Position numbers and translations under genes: made by a program. A DNA stretch of 64,000 nucleotides from Allofournierella_A excrementavium (GTDB taxonomy: Bacteria > Bacillota > Clostridia > Oscillospirales > Ruminococcaceae), in NCBI GenBank assembly GCA_019120375.1, contig DWVE01000006.1, positions 12,483 through 76,482 on the forward strand, written 5' to 3'. Under the pieces are notes generated by a model. It saw nothing but the letters and a program-made list of their open reading frames with translations. It was not told the origin of the DNA and made no database searches. Shown piece by piece: positions 6,432 to 14,203 of this stretch. Numbering within the stretch: the first letter of the stretch is position 1; each line of letters begins with the position of its first letter.

Positions 6432-7238
6432 TCACAACTTGCCCGCCTGCCAGTGAATGCAACTCCTGACCCTGTCGGCAATATATACCCGGTCTCGTTC
6501 GGCGTAGAATTCCAGCGGCTCCTCCAGTGCGGCTGCTACATCAGCGGCTGAAAACGCCCATTGCAGCTGAGCACCGTAAACTGACCGTGCAGCCTTGACC
6601 TGCCGTGCAAATGTTGTGTTCAGCGGCTGCGCCCGAAGCTGCTTAACAAGAGCCTGCGGATCAACATCCATCGGATAATCGCGCACATTGGAGAGCAGAC
6701 CCGCCCCGAAGTCGAAGATAGGGCAATAGTCAAACCCTTCTCCCCTGCGCAGGACCGCGATGTTATTCAGGTGGCGGTCCTCGTTTCCAAACAGCATATC
6801 CACTTCAAACAGCAGCGTAAGATAGATTCCAAACCGCCGCAACCCGGTAAGCCGTATTGTCTGTTCCGCCATCCAGTGAACTTTTCCGGCCAGATTGGGC
6901 TGCCGCGCGGCTTCGGCCTGCCAGTGCGGGCCTATGCCTTTGCGAAACAGGTCGGCAAGGGTCAGAATGCTTTCCCCGGGCAACAGGAAATTGGGGCTCG
7001 AACAGCCGTTCCGGGTCCGACGATGCACTTCCAGCCGCTCCATGCGGTAGGTCACATAGCGGAACCCCAGTTCCTCCACATTGGTCTGCCGCAGCAGCCG
7101 GGAGGTCACCGTTTCGACCAAGCCCTCGTAACCGAACAGATCCAGCTTGTACCATCGGCTGTCCTCCAGCCACTTTTCCTGGTTTCCCTTGGAGGAGGTC
7201 TCCGCGATTCGATCTCCTGTCGTTAATCTGACCGGCAT
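6432..7238 (-). CDS. HipA-like kinase, copy 2 (toxin partner of AbrB-type antitoxin)
   Basis: The product is 268 residues. I chose the ATG at 7238 because GGAGGG lies 6 bases before it; the ATG at 7244 directly abuts that box but forms an ATGA overlap with the preceding gene. The protein has the HipA-type catalytic loop GNEDRHLNNIAVL followed about 15 residues later by PIFDFGAGLL. It lacks the longer N-terminal region of the other two copies, so it is a compact HipA-C-like kinase. Immediate coupling to an AbrB/MazE-type gene upstream points to a toxin-antitoxin pair. Target and phosphorylation activity are untested inference. Confidence 0.72.
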   Translation of the reverse strand: MPVRLTTGDRIAETSSKGNQEKWLEDSRWYKLDLFGYEGLVETVTSRLLRQTNVEELGFRYVTYRMERLEVHRRTRNGCSSPNFLLPGESILTLADLFRKGIGPHWQAEAARQPNLAGKVHWMAEQTIRLTGLRRFGIYLTLLFEVDMLFGNEDRHLNNIAVLRRGEGFDYCPIFDFGAGLLSNVRDYPMDVDPQALVKQLRAQPLNTTFARQVKAARSVYGAQLQWAFSAADVAAALEEPLEFYAERDRVYIADRVRSCIHWQAGKL

Positions 7239-7240
7239 GT

Positions 7241-7789
7241 TCATCCCTCCACGATTTTGATCCAGCAGTCGTCTTCCGCCACGCGGCCTTCCGTTTTCCG
7301 GATGATCTCCAGCGGATCGTAGCGTTCCAGCCCCAGCCGGGTCAGGTAGTGTTGTAATCCGTCCCTCTGCCGGGGAATGCAACGGGATTCCAGAAATGCC
7401 GTCAGATCCTCCCAGTTTGGATTTTGATCAACGCCAAACGCGGTTGAAAGCACATCGGCAGTCTTATTTTCGATGGCCAGCCGCCGGGCAGTCCGATCCG
7501 CACAGATTCTGGTGCAAAGGGTCTCACCGTCATAATAGTGAAGCACCAGCAGGTCGTGCTTTTTCTCTCTCGCTTCGTTGAGAAAAGCCGCATACTCCCC
7601 TGTCCCCACTCTGCGGATGGTGATGCTTTCCCCATCGAATTGCAGCAAAACTTCGCGGCTGTTCTCGGTAATCCCCAGCTGCTTGACCCACACCGGCGGC
7701 AGTACCACGCGATAACTTCTGCCCTCCGGGCCGGCTGTTCCGCCAGCCTTGTTGATCAGTACATTCGCCCGGCGCTCTTCCAGAGTCAT
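7241..7789 (-). CDS. AbrB/SpoVT-type DNA-binding protein, probable antitoxin
   Basis: The product is 182 residues, starting 8 bases after GAGGTG. Residues about 12 to 56 fit the swapped-hairpin AbrB/MazE fold: INKAGG..., YRVVLPPVWVKQLGI, then LLQFDGESITIRR. The remaining 125 residues are an acidic/aromatic region that may bind the partner. It precedes and overlaps the HipA-like gene, as antitoxin genes usually do. Its promoter contains a perfect inverted repeat between -35 and -10, consistent with autorepression. The N-terminal fold is a confident match; antitoxin function is inferred from context. Confidence 0.7.
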   Translation of the reverse strand: MTLEERRANVLINKAGGTAGPEGRSYRVVLPPVWVKQLGITENSREVLLQFDGESITIRRVGTGEYAAFLNEAREKKHDLLVLHYYDGETLCTRICADRTARRLAIENKTADVLSTAFGVDQNPNWEDLTAFLESRCIPRQRDGLQHYLTRLGLERYDPLEIIRKTEGRVAEDDCWIKIVEG

Positions 7790-7811
7790 GTGCCATCACC
7801 TCATCGATAAC

Positions 7812-7841
7812 ATTATATTCCATTGGACACCAATAAATCAA
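7812..7841 (-). promoter_or_regulatory. Promoter of the AbrB/HipA-like pair with embedded operator
   Basis: On the reverse strand TTGATT (7841 to 7836) and TATAAT (7817 to 7812) are 18 bp apart. The perfect inverted repeat ATTGG-ACA-CCAAT (7822 to 7834) occupies the spacer, the same design as the promoter at 956 to 984 and with the same half-site. Confidence 0.65.
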
Positions 7842-7993
7842 TATTCGAGCTCTTTTCACACACAAGTTATACCGAAAAACCCTGCGCGCGGGACCATAAG
7901 TCGCTCTATAATCAAATAATTAATAATTTTTCATAAGACTTTTTGTATTATAAGCTAAGAACAGAAAATATCAAAAAGAAATTAAGAAAACGC

Positions 7994-8022
7994 TTGACTT
8001 TTTCTAAAAATCGTTATATTCT
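7994..8022 (+). promoter_or_regulatory. Promoter of the Cys-cluster protein gene
   Basis: TTGACT (7994 to 7999) and TATTCT (8017 to 8022) are 17 bp apart in an AT-rich stretch (7860 to 8040) with no other feature. Transcripts would start near 8029 and carry a leader of about 160 nt containing two structured hairpins. Confidence 0.6.
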
Positions 8023-8042
8023 AAAGTCATAAAAGTAATCGA

Positions 8043-8093
8043 AGGTTCATCTGGTGTTACGCAATTGCTCGTAGGCGAGGTGGGCCTTTTTTC
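8043..8093 (+). terminator. Structured hairpin motif, copy 3, in leader
   Basis: A 10-bp stem with G-T pairs (AGGTTCATCT and AGGTGGGCCT) encloses TGGTGTTACGC and a short inner stem TACG/CGTA, then six T. It is a good intrinsic terminator placed 14 bp after the predicted transcript start. The GGTGTTAC element is shared with copies at 6052 and 8116. Confidence 0.6.
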
Positions 8094-8115
8094 TTTTGTA
8101 AAATATTCCACAACC

Positions 8116-8169
8116 AAAGAGCCATTCGGTGTTGCCGCATCCGCGGTTTTACGCCGGATGGCTCTTTTT
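8116..8169 (+). terminator. Structured hairpin motif, copy 2, in leader
   Basis: A 14-bp outer stem (AAAGAGCCATTCGG with CCGGATGGCTCTTT) encloses the internal-loop strands TGTTG and TTTTACG and an inner CCGC/GCGG stem, followed by T residues. It sits 22 bp after copy 3 and ends 20 bp before the start codon of the next gene, so read-through is needed for expression. Confidence 0.6.
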
Positions 8170-8188
8170 GTAAAAAGGAGGAAAAGCA

Positions 8189-8893
8189 ATGAATCGTGAA
8201 ACGAAAAGTAATTTTGTAGTCACAGCAACTGTAGACAGTGACCTCATCGTGCAGGCTTTTGAAGATGACCGGTGCTGTGGGTGTCAATCGCAAGCCGAGA
8301 TGAGCCTCGCCGACATTCATCGTATCTCAGTGCATTTAGGGATTCCTATGACTGCTGTGTATGACAAATTCTGTGTTCCCTCTTTGAGCAATGGGTCTTT
8401 TGCAGCCACCGGCGTTTTCTTAAAGTCAGCAAAGGAGCACGTTTCTTGTCCCTTTGCCCAAGGGGATAAATGCACGCTCGGTCGTGCAAAGCCTACCAGC
8501 TGTCGCATGCGGCCATTGGTTCGCAATTTCAGGAAAAGCGCCGAACGTGTGTGGCGCGTCGGATATTTTCTGCCCGCAGAACCAGATACCACAGGTACTG
8601 TTAACTGCAAGGTATCCGACCTGCTGCTCAAATCGCACGCCATTGATACAGAGGTTTCCTATGGACAGCTACAGCTGGGCCTACTCGAAGTGGAGCGGCA
8701 CTATAACTATATCGCTAATGCGATTGGCAAAGCGCCACAGCCGCGTATCACTCTCGAAGCATTGAGGCACATGTACACCGATTGGGAAAATACAAAAACA
8801 CTTGATGAGAATGCAATGCAAAATCGCACCACTTATCGGCAAACGCTCTGGCATTTCACAGAACCTGTTCTCGGTATGTTGAACGGCCAATAA
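8189..8893 (+). CDS. YkgJ-like cysteine-cluster protein
   Basis: The product is 234 residues, starting 7 bases after AAAGGAGG. The N-terminal half has a cysteine arrangement of the YkgJ/Fe-S or zinc cluster family: CCGC at about residue 30, then CPFAQGDKCTLGRAKPTSCRMRP at about 90 to 112. The C-terminal half is helical and unassigned. Members of this family are thought to bind metal and are linked to protein modification, but no reaction is established. The gene is alone between hairpin structures, with its own promoter and a long structured leader, suggesting expression is conditionally controlled. Confidence 0.65.
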   Translation: MNRETKSNFVVTATVDSDLIVQAFEDDRCCGCQSQAEMSLADIHRISVHLGIPMTAVYDKFCVPSLSNGSFAATGVFLKSAKEHVSCPFAQGDKCTLGRAKPTSCRMRPLVRNFRKSAERVWRVGYFLPAEPDTTGTVNCKVSDLLLKSHAIDTEVSYGQLQLGLLEVERHYNYIANAIGKAPQPRITLEALRHMYTDWENTKTLDENAMQNRTTYRQTLWHFTEPVLGMLNGQ

Positions 8894-8912
8894 ATCCAAT
8901 TTTTGAGACCTG

Positions 8913-8956
8913 TTTTCACCCAGGGGTTCACTAAATAGTGGATCCCTGGGTGAAAA
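8913..8956. repeat. Long inverted repeat after the Cys-cluster gene
   Basis: TTTTCACCCAGGG and CCCTGGGTGAAAA form a 13-bp stem with a further inner CACT/AGTG stem. No U-tract follows on either strand, so it is not a standard intrinsic terminator; it may stabilise transcripts or bind protein. Confidence 0.55.
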
Positions 8957-9030
8957 TCAATATGCACTCGACCAACCATTCTTCTTTCATGTGCTTTTCA
9001 CTTTCCGGCGTTACTGCCCGAAAAGCCGTC

Positions 9031-9036
9031 TATAAT
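9031..9036 (+). promoter_or_regulatory. Candidate -10 box of the recombinase operon
   Basis: TATAAT lies 84 bp before the first recombinase start. No convincing -35 box is visible, so activator dependence or an alternative promoter is possible. Confidence 0.35.
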
Positions 9037-9119
9037 GAAAACTTTTTATGAACTGGTGGACGATTTCGACTTACTCCACTACTAATAAAACTATAAGGAA
9101 AACAGGAGGACTCCAAAAC

Positions 9120-10745
9120 ATGTCTCATTCGCACAATGATTTCCCAATTTCCGGATACTTGGGCCGCTTGAAAGTGCATCATAACATGATGCGGACTAAA
9201 TCCAGATATGACGCCCGGTATATGCTGAAAAACCCCTCTACCCAAAAAATCTATACCAATTCACAAATGCTGGCAGACCTTATGCGGCGCAAGGATCAGT
9301 ATCCCGGGCTGGCTCCTCTGTTGAAGCCATGGATCCAGGAACTCACTGCACGCGCCCAGAAAAATCCCGACGCGGAGTTTTCCCTGCACTGCAGCAGTTC
9401 CACCAAAGATAGCGCGCTGGCGCGTTTGAAGAAAACGCGCTGGCACGAGTTGGAAATTCTGGCGCAGCTGCTCTATCGTCCGCTGTACGAGCGCAACCTG
9501 AAGTACGGCGATGTGACGGTTCGTGACTTTGTGATGTATCAGGCGCAGACGCTTTTTCCCGGAGACACCCCCGAGATGCGCACTCGTCTGATTGGCATTT
9601 TGGAAAACTATATCCTGCCCGAGATTGGGGAGGTAAAGCTGAACGCATTGGATGCTGGTTGTCAGAAAAAAGCCTTGGCGTCCATCAGCAGGAAACTCTC
9701 GGTCGGCAAAACCACCCGCGAGAACATTCGGCGGGCATATCGCGGGCTCATCCTGGCCATCGAGAGAAGTGGCTGGAGAGGCTGCTCCGCCGGTCTGCGG
9801 CTGGTCGACCTGCTCGAAGGCCCCGCCGATCCGAACAACGCTATCCTCAGAAGCTGCCGTGTCGCTCACCTGGACGACGCCCAGCGAACGGCACTGTTCG
9901 GCCTGCTTTTTGAGCCGGAGCATCTGTATGACTTGTTTTGGGTCGCGCTGCTCTACTCCGGTGCGGACCCGGCGGACATCGCCGGCCAGACCTACGGCGA
10001 TATCGAGGAGCTGACCTTACGGGACGGGAGCTGCTGTTATACGATCCTGATCAGCCGCCGGGTGCGGAAGCTTCACGACCGGTATTCCACGCTGCAGGCA
10101 ACCAATGAGAACTTCCCTATTTATAAGTTTCGTCGGCTCGTGCTCACTCCCTGGGCTGGGGATGTGCTGCTGCGCCGACTGGAACAGTTGCACGCCCTTG
10201 GTCTTTCCGATGATCAGATTCAGGAAATGCGCCTTTCGTCAGAAAAGCCGGGCGGCGCCATCGTCGGGCCGGAGGAGCTCGCCAAGCGCCTGCAGCAGCT
10301 TTTGCGGCAGGCGGGTCTTCCGACCGCAACCACCACCCGCACCGACAAAAAGGGGCACGCCTATCGCCAGACTGTAAAAGAGGATATAGCCCTGTTGCAG
10401 CGGGATGCCCGCTATCTGGCAATACAGTGCGGCGCCGACGAAGTGATGCTGCACGCCATGTTTGGCGACACCTGGACCGACACCGACGAGGAAGCATATC
10501 TGGACCTGTTGGGCGACCGATATGCCGTGGCTCGCCGGCAGCGCCTGCGGCGCTGGTCTCCCCTTGCTCCGGCTTCTCTGCCCTTTACCGGCGAAGAGTG
10601 TCTGGCGGGCTATACCCATGTGCCTGCCCGCCACAATCTGCGGGTGGACAACACTACCGACCACTCCGTCACACTGACCCTGCGTGCCCCCTATGCTCTC
10701 AATGCATTCTGGGCTCAGAACAAAAAAGGAGGGAACACATCATGA
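9120..10745 (+). CDS. Degenerate tyrosine-recombinase-like protein (first of a coupled pair)
   Basis: The product is 541 residues; the ATG at 9120 follows AGGAGG at 10 bases, while the in-frame ATG at 9048 has none. Residues about 110 to 220 look like a SAM-like core-binding domain, and the rest has the outline of a tyrosine recombinase catalytic domain. The key residues are absent: the box I arginine is replaced (LLYSGADPADIAG), and where H-x-x-R and G-H should be, the sequence reads RDARYLAIQCGADEV and MFGDTWTDTD. The stop overlaps the next gene by ATGA, so both are made together. It may act as a DNA-binding partner of the second protein. The call is by pattern. Confidence 0.55.
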   Translation: MSHSHNDFPISGYLGRLKVHHNMMRTKSRYDARYMLKNPSTQKIYTNSQMLADLMRRKDQYPGLAPLLKPWIQELTARAQKNPDAEFSLHCSSSTKDSALARLKKTRWHELEILAQLLYRPLYERNLKYGDVTVRDFVMYQAQTLFPGDTPEMRTRLIGILENYILPEIGEVKLNALDAGCQKKALASISRKLSVGKTTRENIRRAYRGLILAIERSGWRGCSAGLRLVDLLEGPADPNNAILRSCRVAHLDDAQRTALFGLLFEPEHLYDLFWVALLYSGADPADIAGQTYGDIEELTLRDGSCCYTILISRRVRKLHDRYSTLQATNENFPIYKFRRLVLTPWAGDVLLRRLEQLHALGLSDDQIQEMRLSSEKPGGAIVGPEELAKRLQQLLRQAGLPTATTTRTDKKGHAYRQTVKEDIALLQRDARYLAIQCGADEVMLHAMFGDTWTDTDEEAYLDLLGDRYAVARRQRLRRWSPLAPASLPFTGEECLAGYTHVPARHNLRVDNTTDHSVTLTLRAPYALNAFWAQNKKGGNTS

Positions 10746-12421
10746 CAAAAAAATCCTTTCCACCCGCTGCGTTTTCGCATCAGGGCGTAGATTTTCGCAT
10801 GTGCTATACGTATCCGGCCGCGGACAAGCACAAGGACATGCCCTGCCGCGGCCGCATCAATCCGCTGGATCCGATGACCGGCAAGTGCCTTACAAAGCGG
10901 CAGTTGTATGGCAAAGACAGCGACGCGCCGGTCAATCATATCGTACACGGCAAAGACCCCTGGGACGTTTACAGCAAGCGGGAAGCGGCAGCCAACTATT
11001 TGATCTCGGTGATGGTGCAGCGCGGTCTGTTGAGCGGCGTTGCCGTGTCGGTTCCCGATGAAGACGCCAATCTCGCCGAACTGGCCCGGAATTACAAACA
11101 GACGTTGTTTGACATCCACCCCCGCTGGATGAAGTCGACCGTACAAAAATACAGCAGCCAGTACGACATCATGGTGGATGAGCTGGCCGGGCTGCGCGCT
11201 GGCGATCTGGACGATGCGGCCTACAAACAGCTCCAGGAAAAAATCTGTCGGAATGCAGCGAGAGATGCTACCAAACACAACACTTGGGAATACGGCGAGA
11301 TTCCTCCCTCTTCAGCCCGGACACGGCTGTTCCTGTTGTACGAGTTGATTCGCTGTTTGAAGGCGGAAGGCGTGTCCATTCCAGTGGCGCCTTTCCCGTA
11401 CAACGGGAAGCCCTCCCGCCAGATGCTGCTTCTGAACCGCACCGACCATGCTCGCATGATTCCGGACGCAATTCTCCGTGCCATCTGTGCCGACCCGGTC
11501 ATCCAGGGCCAGGCAGAAATTCTGGCTGACGCTGGTCTGCGGATTGGCGAATGCACCGGTCTTTTGTTTGATTCCCTGCGCTGGCTGGACACCTCCCAGG
11601 GCCGGATGTATTATCTGGACATCAGCGGCCAGGTGGATGACGAGGGCAAGCGCACTGAGCTGCCCAAGACCAAGGATTCCTACCGAGCTGTACCCCTTTC
11701 CCGGGAACTTGGGGAAGCTCTTGCGCGCTATCGGCAAGAGATGGAGGCCAAATATGGCGACCTTTCCCTGCGTCTTATATGCGGACAAGCCGACGAAAAC
11801 GGGTTTGACGACAGTCCCGCCAAAGCAGCCGCCTGGGAAGCGCAGGTGCGCGCACGAATCTCGACGCTGCTGCGTAAGTCCTCCGCCTCCCAGGCGATCG
11901 CTGCCAATCGCGTTTATCTTTTCGACAAACAAGCCCAAGATGCTGAGCTGTACTCCCAGCTTTTCGCTCATTCATGTCGGCGCCATTCCTGTACCGAGTT
12001 ATATTGCTTCAGCGGGCTGAATTCGTCGGAGATTCACCGGCGGATGGGCCACGCTTACAAGTCCCTTGCTCCCCAAAAAGCTACCGGCCTGACGCCGACA
12101 GAATTGCGTCTGATGTGTCTCGAAAAGCATGTGAGCCACATGTTCTATCATCCGGCAAATCCGCTGCGGTACGATGCGGGCGGACCTATCCGAGGCACTG
12201 AGGTGCCCGCCTGCTGCATCGAGCTGACTTTGATGCCGGGCGAATCCATCGAACTGACGGTGGAGGACACCGAGCCGGGCACCGTGACCCGCATTTTCGG
12301 CGAGGAGCTGACCATTCAAAAGCTGCGCCAGGATGAGTGCCGCAACGTGACTTATGATTACGGGCTGCGGGCGTCGGAAGAGGTTTCCGCCATCGTGAAA
12401 AAGCGCAAACTGGTGGGATAA
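10742..12421 (+). CDS. Tyrosine-recombinase-like protein (second of a coupled pair)
   Basis: The product is 559 residues, starting in an ATGA overlap, with AGGAGGG 6 bases upstream. Box I is intact (R267 in ADAGLRIGE) and box II has H410 and R413 (HSCRRH) plus a G-H at 437. The nucleophilic tyrosine expected nine residues after that histidine is a lysine; the only nearby tyrosine is Y439. Either Y439 serves or strand cleavage is lost. About 100 residues follow the catalytic domain, including a beta-rich segment (CIELTLMPGESIELTVED) that has a counterpart at the end of the first protein. The pair probably belongs to an integrative element close to tRNA-Pro. Confidence 0.65.
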   Translation: MTKKSFPPAAFSHQGVDFRMCYTYPAADKHKDMPCRGRINPLDPMTGKCLTKRQLYGKDSDAPVNHIVHGKDPWDVYSKREAAANYLISVMVQRGLLSGVAVSVPDEDANLAELARNYKQTLFDIHPRWMKSTVQKYSSQYDIMVDELAGLRAGDLDDAAYKQLQEKICRNAARDATKHNTWEYGEIPPSSARTRLFLLYELIRCLKAEGVSIPVAPFPYNGKPSRQMLLLNRTDHARMIPDAILRAICADPVIQGQAEILADAGLRIGECTGLLFDSLRWLDTSQGRMYYLDISGQVDDEGKRTELPKTKDSYRAVPLSRELGEALARYRQEMEAKYGDLSLRLICGQADENGFDDSPAKAAAWEAQVRARISTLLRKSSASQAIAANRVYLFDKQAQDAELYSQLFAHSCRRHSCTELYCFSGLNSSEIHRRMGHAYKSLAPQKATGLTPTELRLMCLEKHVSHMFYHPANPLRYDAGGPIRGTEVPACCIELTLMPGESIELTVEDTEPGTVTRIFGEELTIQKLRQDECRNVTYDYGLRASEEVSAIVKKRKLVG

Positions 12422-12436
12422 ACCGTCTTATTGTCA

Positions 12437-12469
12437 TAAAAAGCTGGCACCGCGCAGTGTGGTGCCAGC
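12437..12469 (-). terminator. Terminator for the third HipA-like gene
   Basis: On the reverse strand GCTGGCACC pairs with GGTGCCAGC (9 bp) and is followed by TTTTT. It lies between convergent genes; the forward strand lacks an immediate T-run. Confidence 0.65.
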
Positions 12470-12530
12470 CCTGGATCGTAATTCCTTTTTGTTGCTACTC
12501 TATTCCGCTATCATTCGCCGCAGTCGCGAA

Positions 12531-13616
12531 CTATTTGCTCCACCCTATCGCTTTATAGGATGACATGATAAAATCGACAATAAACTTCCCCTTTACCTTA
12601 AGCCCAGTATCCCTTACTATACGTTGAATCATGGTTTCCTGTATAACAGGAAGCTTCTTCTGCCGACTGTATCCATCCCACTGTGCGCCTGAATCCAAAA
12701 GCTCGTTAAAGTCTTTTATCAGAAGATCTGGACGCCTTCGAGAAGCATGAGGATATCCCCTTGCGATAAGGGCCATATTGTTATCAAAATTCGGAGCCAG
12801 TCCTATGATATCACCCGTCATCGGGTCACTGAGGAAACCAAAATTGTACTCATGCCGGTCCGGGTTGCACAGCAACGCGTCCATAAACAAGAGTGACACA
12901 TAGTCGCTCGCCGCCTTTGGCGAAAGCTTGTAAATCTTCTGATAGGTTCGCTGGTAATCATCCGGGGAATCCCCCACCAGGGCAACGATCGGCTCGAAGT
13001 TGTATCTGTGTCTTTGCGTAAAATCCCGGCTTAAGATGCATCGGGTCCCCGGCTTTATATACCTTGTTCCCAACCTGTATTCGGCCATAGCAAATCCCAG
13101 CTCTTTTCCCAGCCGGTATGCGAACAGTTCTGAAAACAGTTCATTTGGATTTCCCTCTTTGTAAAGCCACCATTCTCCGTCCCTCATGCGCCAGCATTTT
13201 TCAAAACTTCCTGTGTTTGTCAGCTCCGGAGTTTTCCTTGTCTTTGACCGCTGCGCCCTGCAATAGTCGTTATACGTTCCGGTCAGCGCCAGGCCGGAAA
13301 ATTCTGCTTTTGTGAAATCGACCTCTTCCCAAGCAAGGGCTGAATCTTCCTCTTTGACCCAATAGGTGTCTGTCACGGTTGCTGCATTCACTTCCAGAAC
13401 GATTTCTTCATCGCTCTTTTCTGAAATTCCCAATGCACGTTTCAGCAGTCGGGAATTTCCCCTGTGGGAGTCGATGCACCGGCCTTGTAACCACCCCACG
13501 AAGTTTTCCGTCATCTGCAGATACAATGGCGCGAGTTCTTTGCGCACCCAGTTCACATGATAAAATTGATCTACTCTTGCCACCAGAACGTCTCGGTTGT
13601 AGATAAGTTTATCCAT
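12531..13616 (-). CDS. HipA-like Ser/Thr kinase, copy 3
   Basis: The product is 361 residues with a GAGGTGACGG box before the ATG at 13616. It parallels copy 1 in length and layout: an N-terminal region with DTYWVKEEDS, an FEKCW...WWLYKEG strand that probably carries the ATP-binding lysine, the catalytic loop CNPDRHEYNFG, and APNFDNNMAL as the metal-binding motif. The copy at 4920 has the same landmarks in the same order (FWVKQEDS, YAKCWKREQGSIYLYKAG, NTDRHLGNFG, PVFDNN). No classical HipB antitoxin is adjacent; a 38-codon ORF overlaps its 5' end. It lies convergent to the recombinase pair and is the last gene before the tRNA. Confidence 0.75.
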   Translation of the reverse strand: MDKLIYNRDVLVARVDQFYHVNWVRKELAPLYLQMTENFVGWLQGRCIDSHRGNSRLLKRALGISEKSDEEIVLEVNAATVTDTYWVKEEDSALAWEEVDFTKAEFSGLALTGTYNDYCRAQRSKTRKTPELTNTGSFEKCWRMRDGEWWLYKEGNPNELFSELFAYRLGKELGFAMAEYRLGTRYIKPGTRCILSRDFTQRHRYNFEPIVALVGDSPDDYQRTYQKIYKLSPKAASDYVSLLFMDALLCNPDRHEYNFGFLSDPMTGDIIGLAPNFDNNMALIARGYPHASRRRPDLLIKDFNELLDSGAQWDGYSRQKKLPVIQETMIQRIVRDTGLKVKGKFIVDFIMSSYKAIGWSK

Positions 13617-13687
13617 TGCGCCGTCACCTCAATGTATCCATTGATTTCCCCACCGGATCTGCAGACATAGACTTTGTATGGTTTCAT
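13571..13687 (-). CDS. Small ORF overlapping the start of HipA-like copy 3 (38 residues)
   Basis: An ATG at 13687 opens a 38-codon frame (MKPYKVYVCRSGGEINGYIE...) that ends 45 bases inside the kinase gene in another frame. GGGGCGAG before the ATG is a possible ribosome binding site. It could be a coupling leader or a tiny antitoxin; it could also be chance. I do not recognise it. Confidence 0.25.
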   Translation of the reverse strand: MKPYKVYVCRSGGEINGYIEVTAQWINLSTTETFWWQE

Positions 13688-14084
13688 CTCGCCCCTGTCC
13701 TAGGGCATATTCTTTCTGCTCTTTCATCTTATCACGCCGGTCTGCGCAGTACAACCGGGGAGGATCGCTTCGGTCCATCAGCCATTTAATTCATTACGAA
13801 ACCCCATTGGAAATATGTTTCCCCAGTATCAGGGCATTGTCCATTATAGTACCAAGCGCTTTTTGGAACGTTATTCCTCAATTTCGCCACTTTTTCGTCT
13901 TTCACATCTCATAAGTCGTGTATAAAACAGTCAAAATGAACCATTGGCAGCCTAAAAATTTTTACGTTTTGACGAACCATCAAAAAGCTAATTCTGGGTT
14001 CTTTTATGGATTATTGTTGCAATTTCACCTCCCTTTGAGAATCCTTTTTTGAGCTCATTCATTACGCCATTCATTACGCAGCGC
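13688..14084. other. Gene-free AT-rich region with ATTCATTACG repeats
   Basis: No coding frame is convincing here. Three exact copies of the 10-mer ATTCATTACG occur at 13789 to 13798, 14057 to 14066 and 14069 to 14078. They lie between the accessory island and the tRNA, where recombinase binding or attachment sites would be expected, but nothing proves this. Confidence 0.4.
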
Positions 14085-14132
14085 AAAAAAAGACCCTTCC
14101 AGGGCATTTTTTACGCCTCGGAAAAGTCCCTT
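14085..14132 (-). terminator. Second hairpin terminator downstream of tRNA-Pro
   Basis: On the reverse strand GACTTTTCC pairs with GGAAGGGTC (with G-T pairs) and is followed by seven T. It would back up the nearer tRNA terminator. Confidence 0.5.
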
Positions 14133-14172
14133 TTATGATACATGTACGTCCGCAAACCCGCATAGACAAAAG

Positions 14173-14203
14173 AAAAATCCCCCAGCCTTTCGGCTGAGGG
14201 ATT
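14173..14203 (-). terminator. tRNA-Pro terminator
   Basis: Directly after the tRNA CCA end, AAATCCCTCAGCC pairs with GGCTGGGGGATTT around a GAAA loop and ends in T residues on the reverse strand. Confidence 0.75.

Noticed and set aside
8913..8956. Intrinsic terminator after the Cys-cluster gene
   Set aside because: The stem is strong, but neither strand has a following U-tract; I list it as an inverted repeat.
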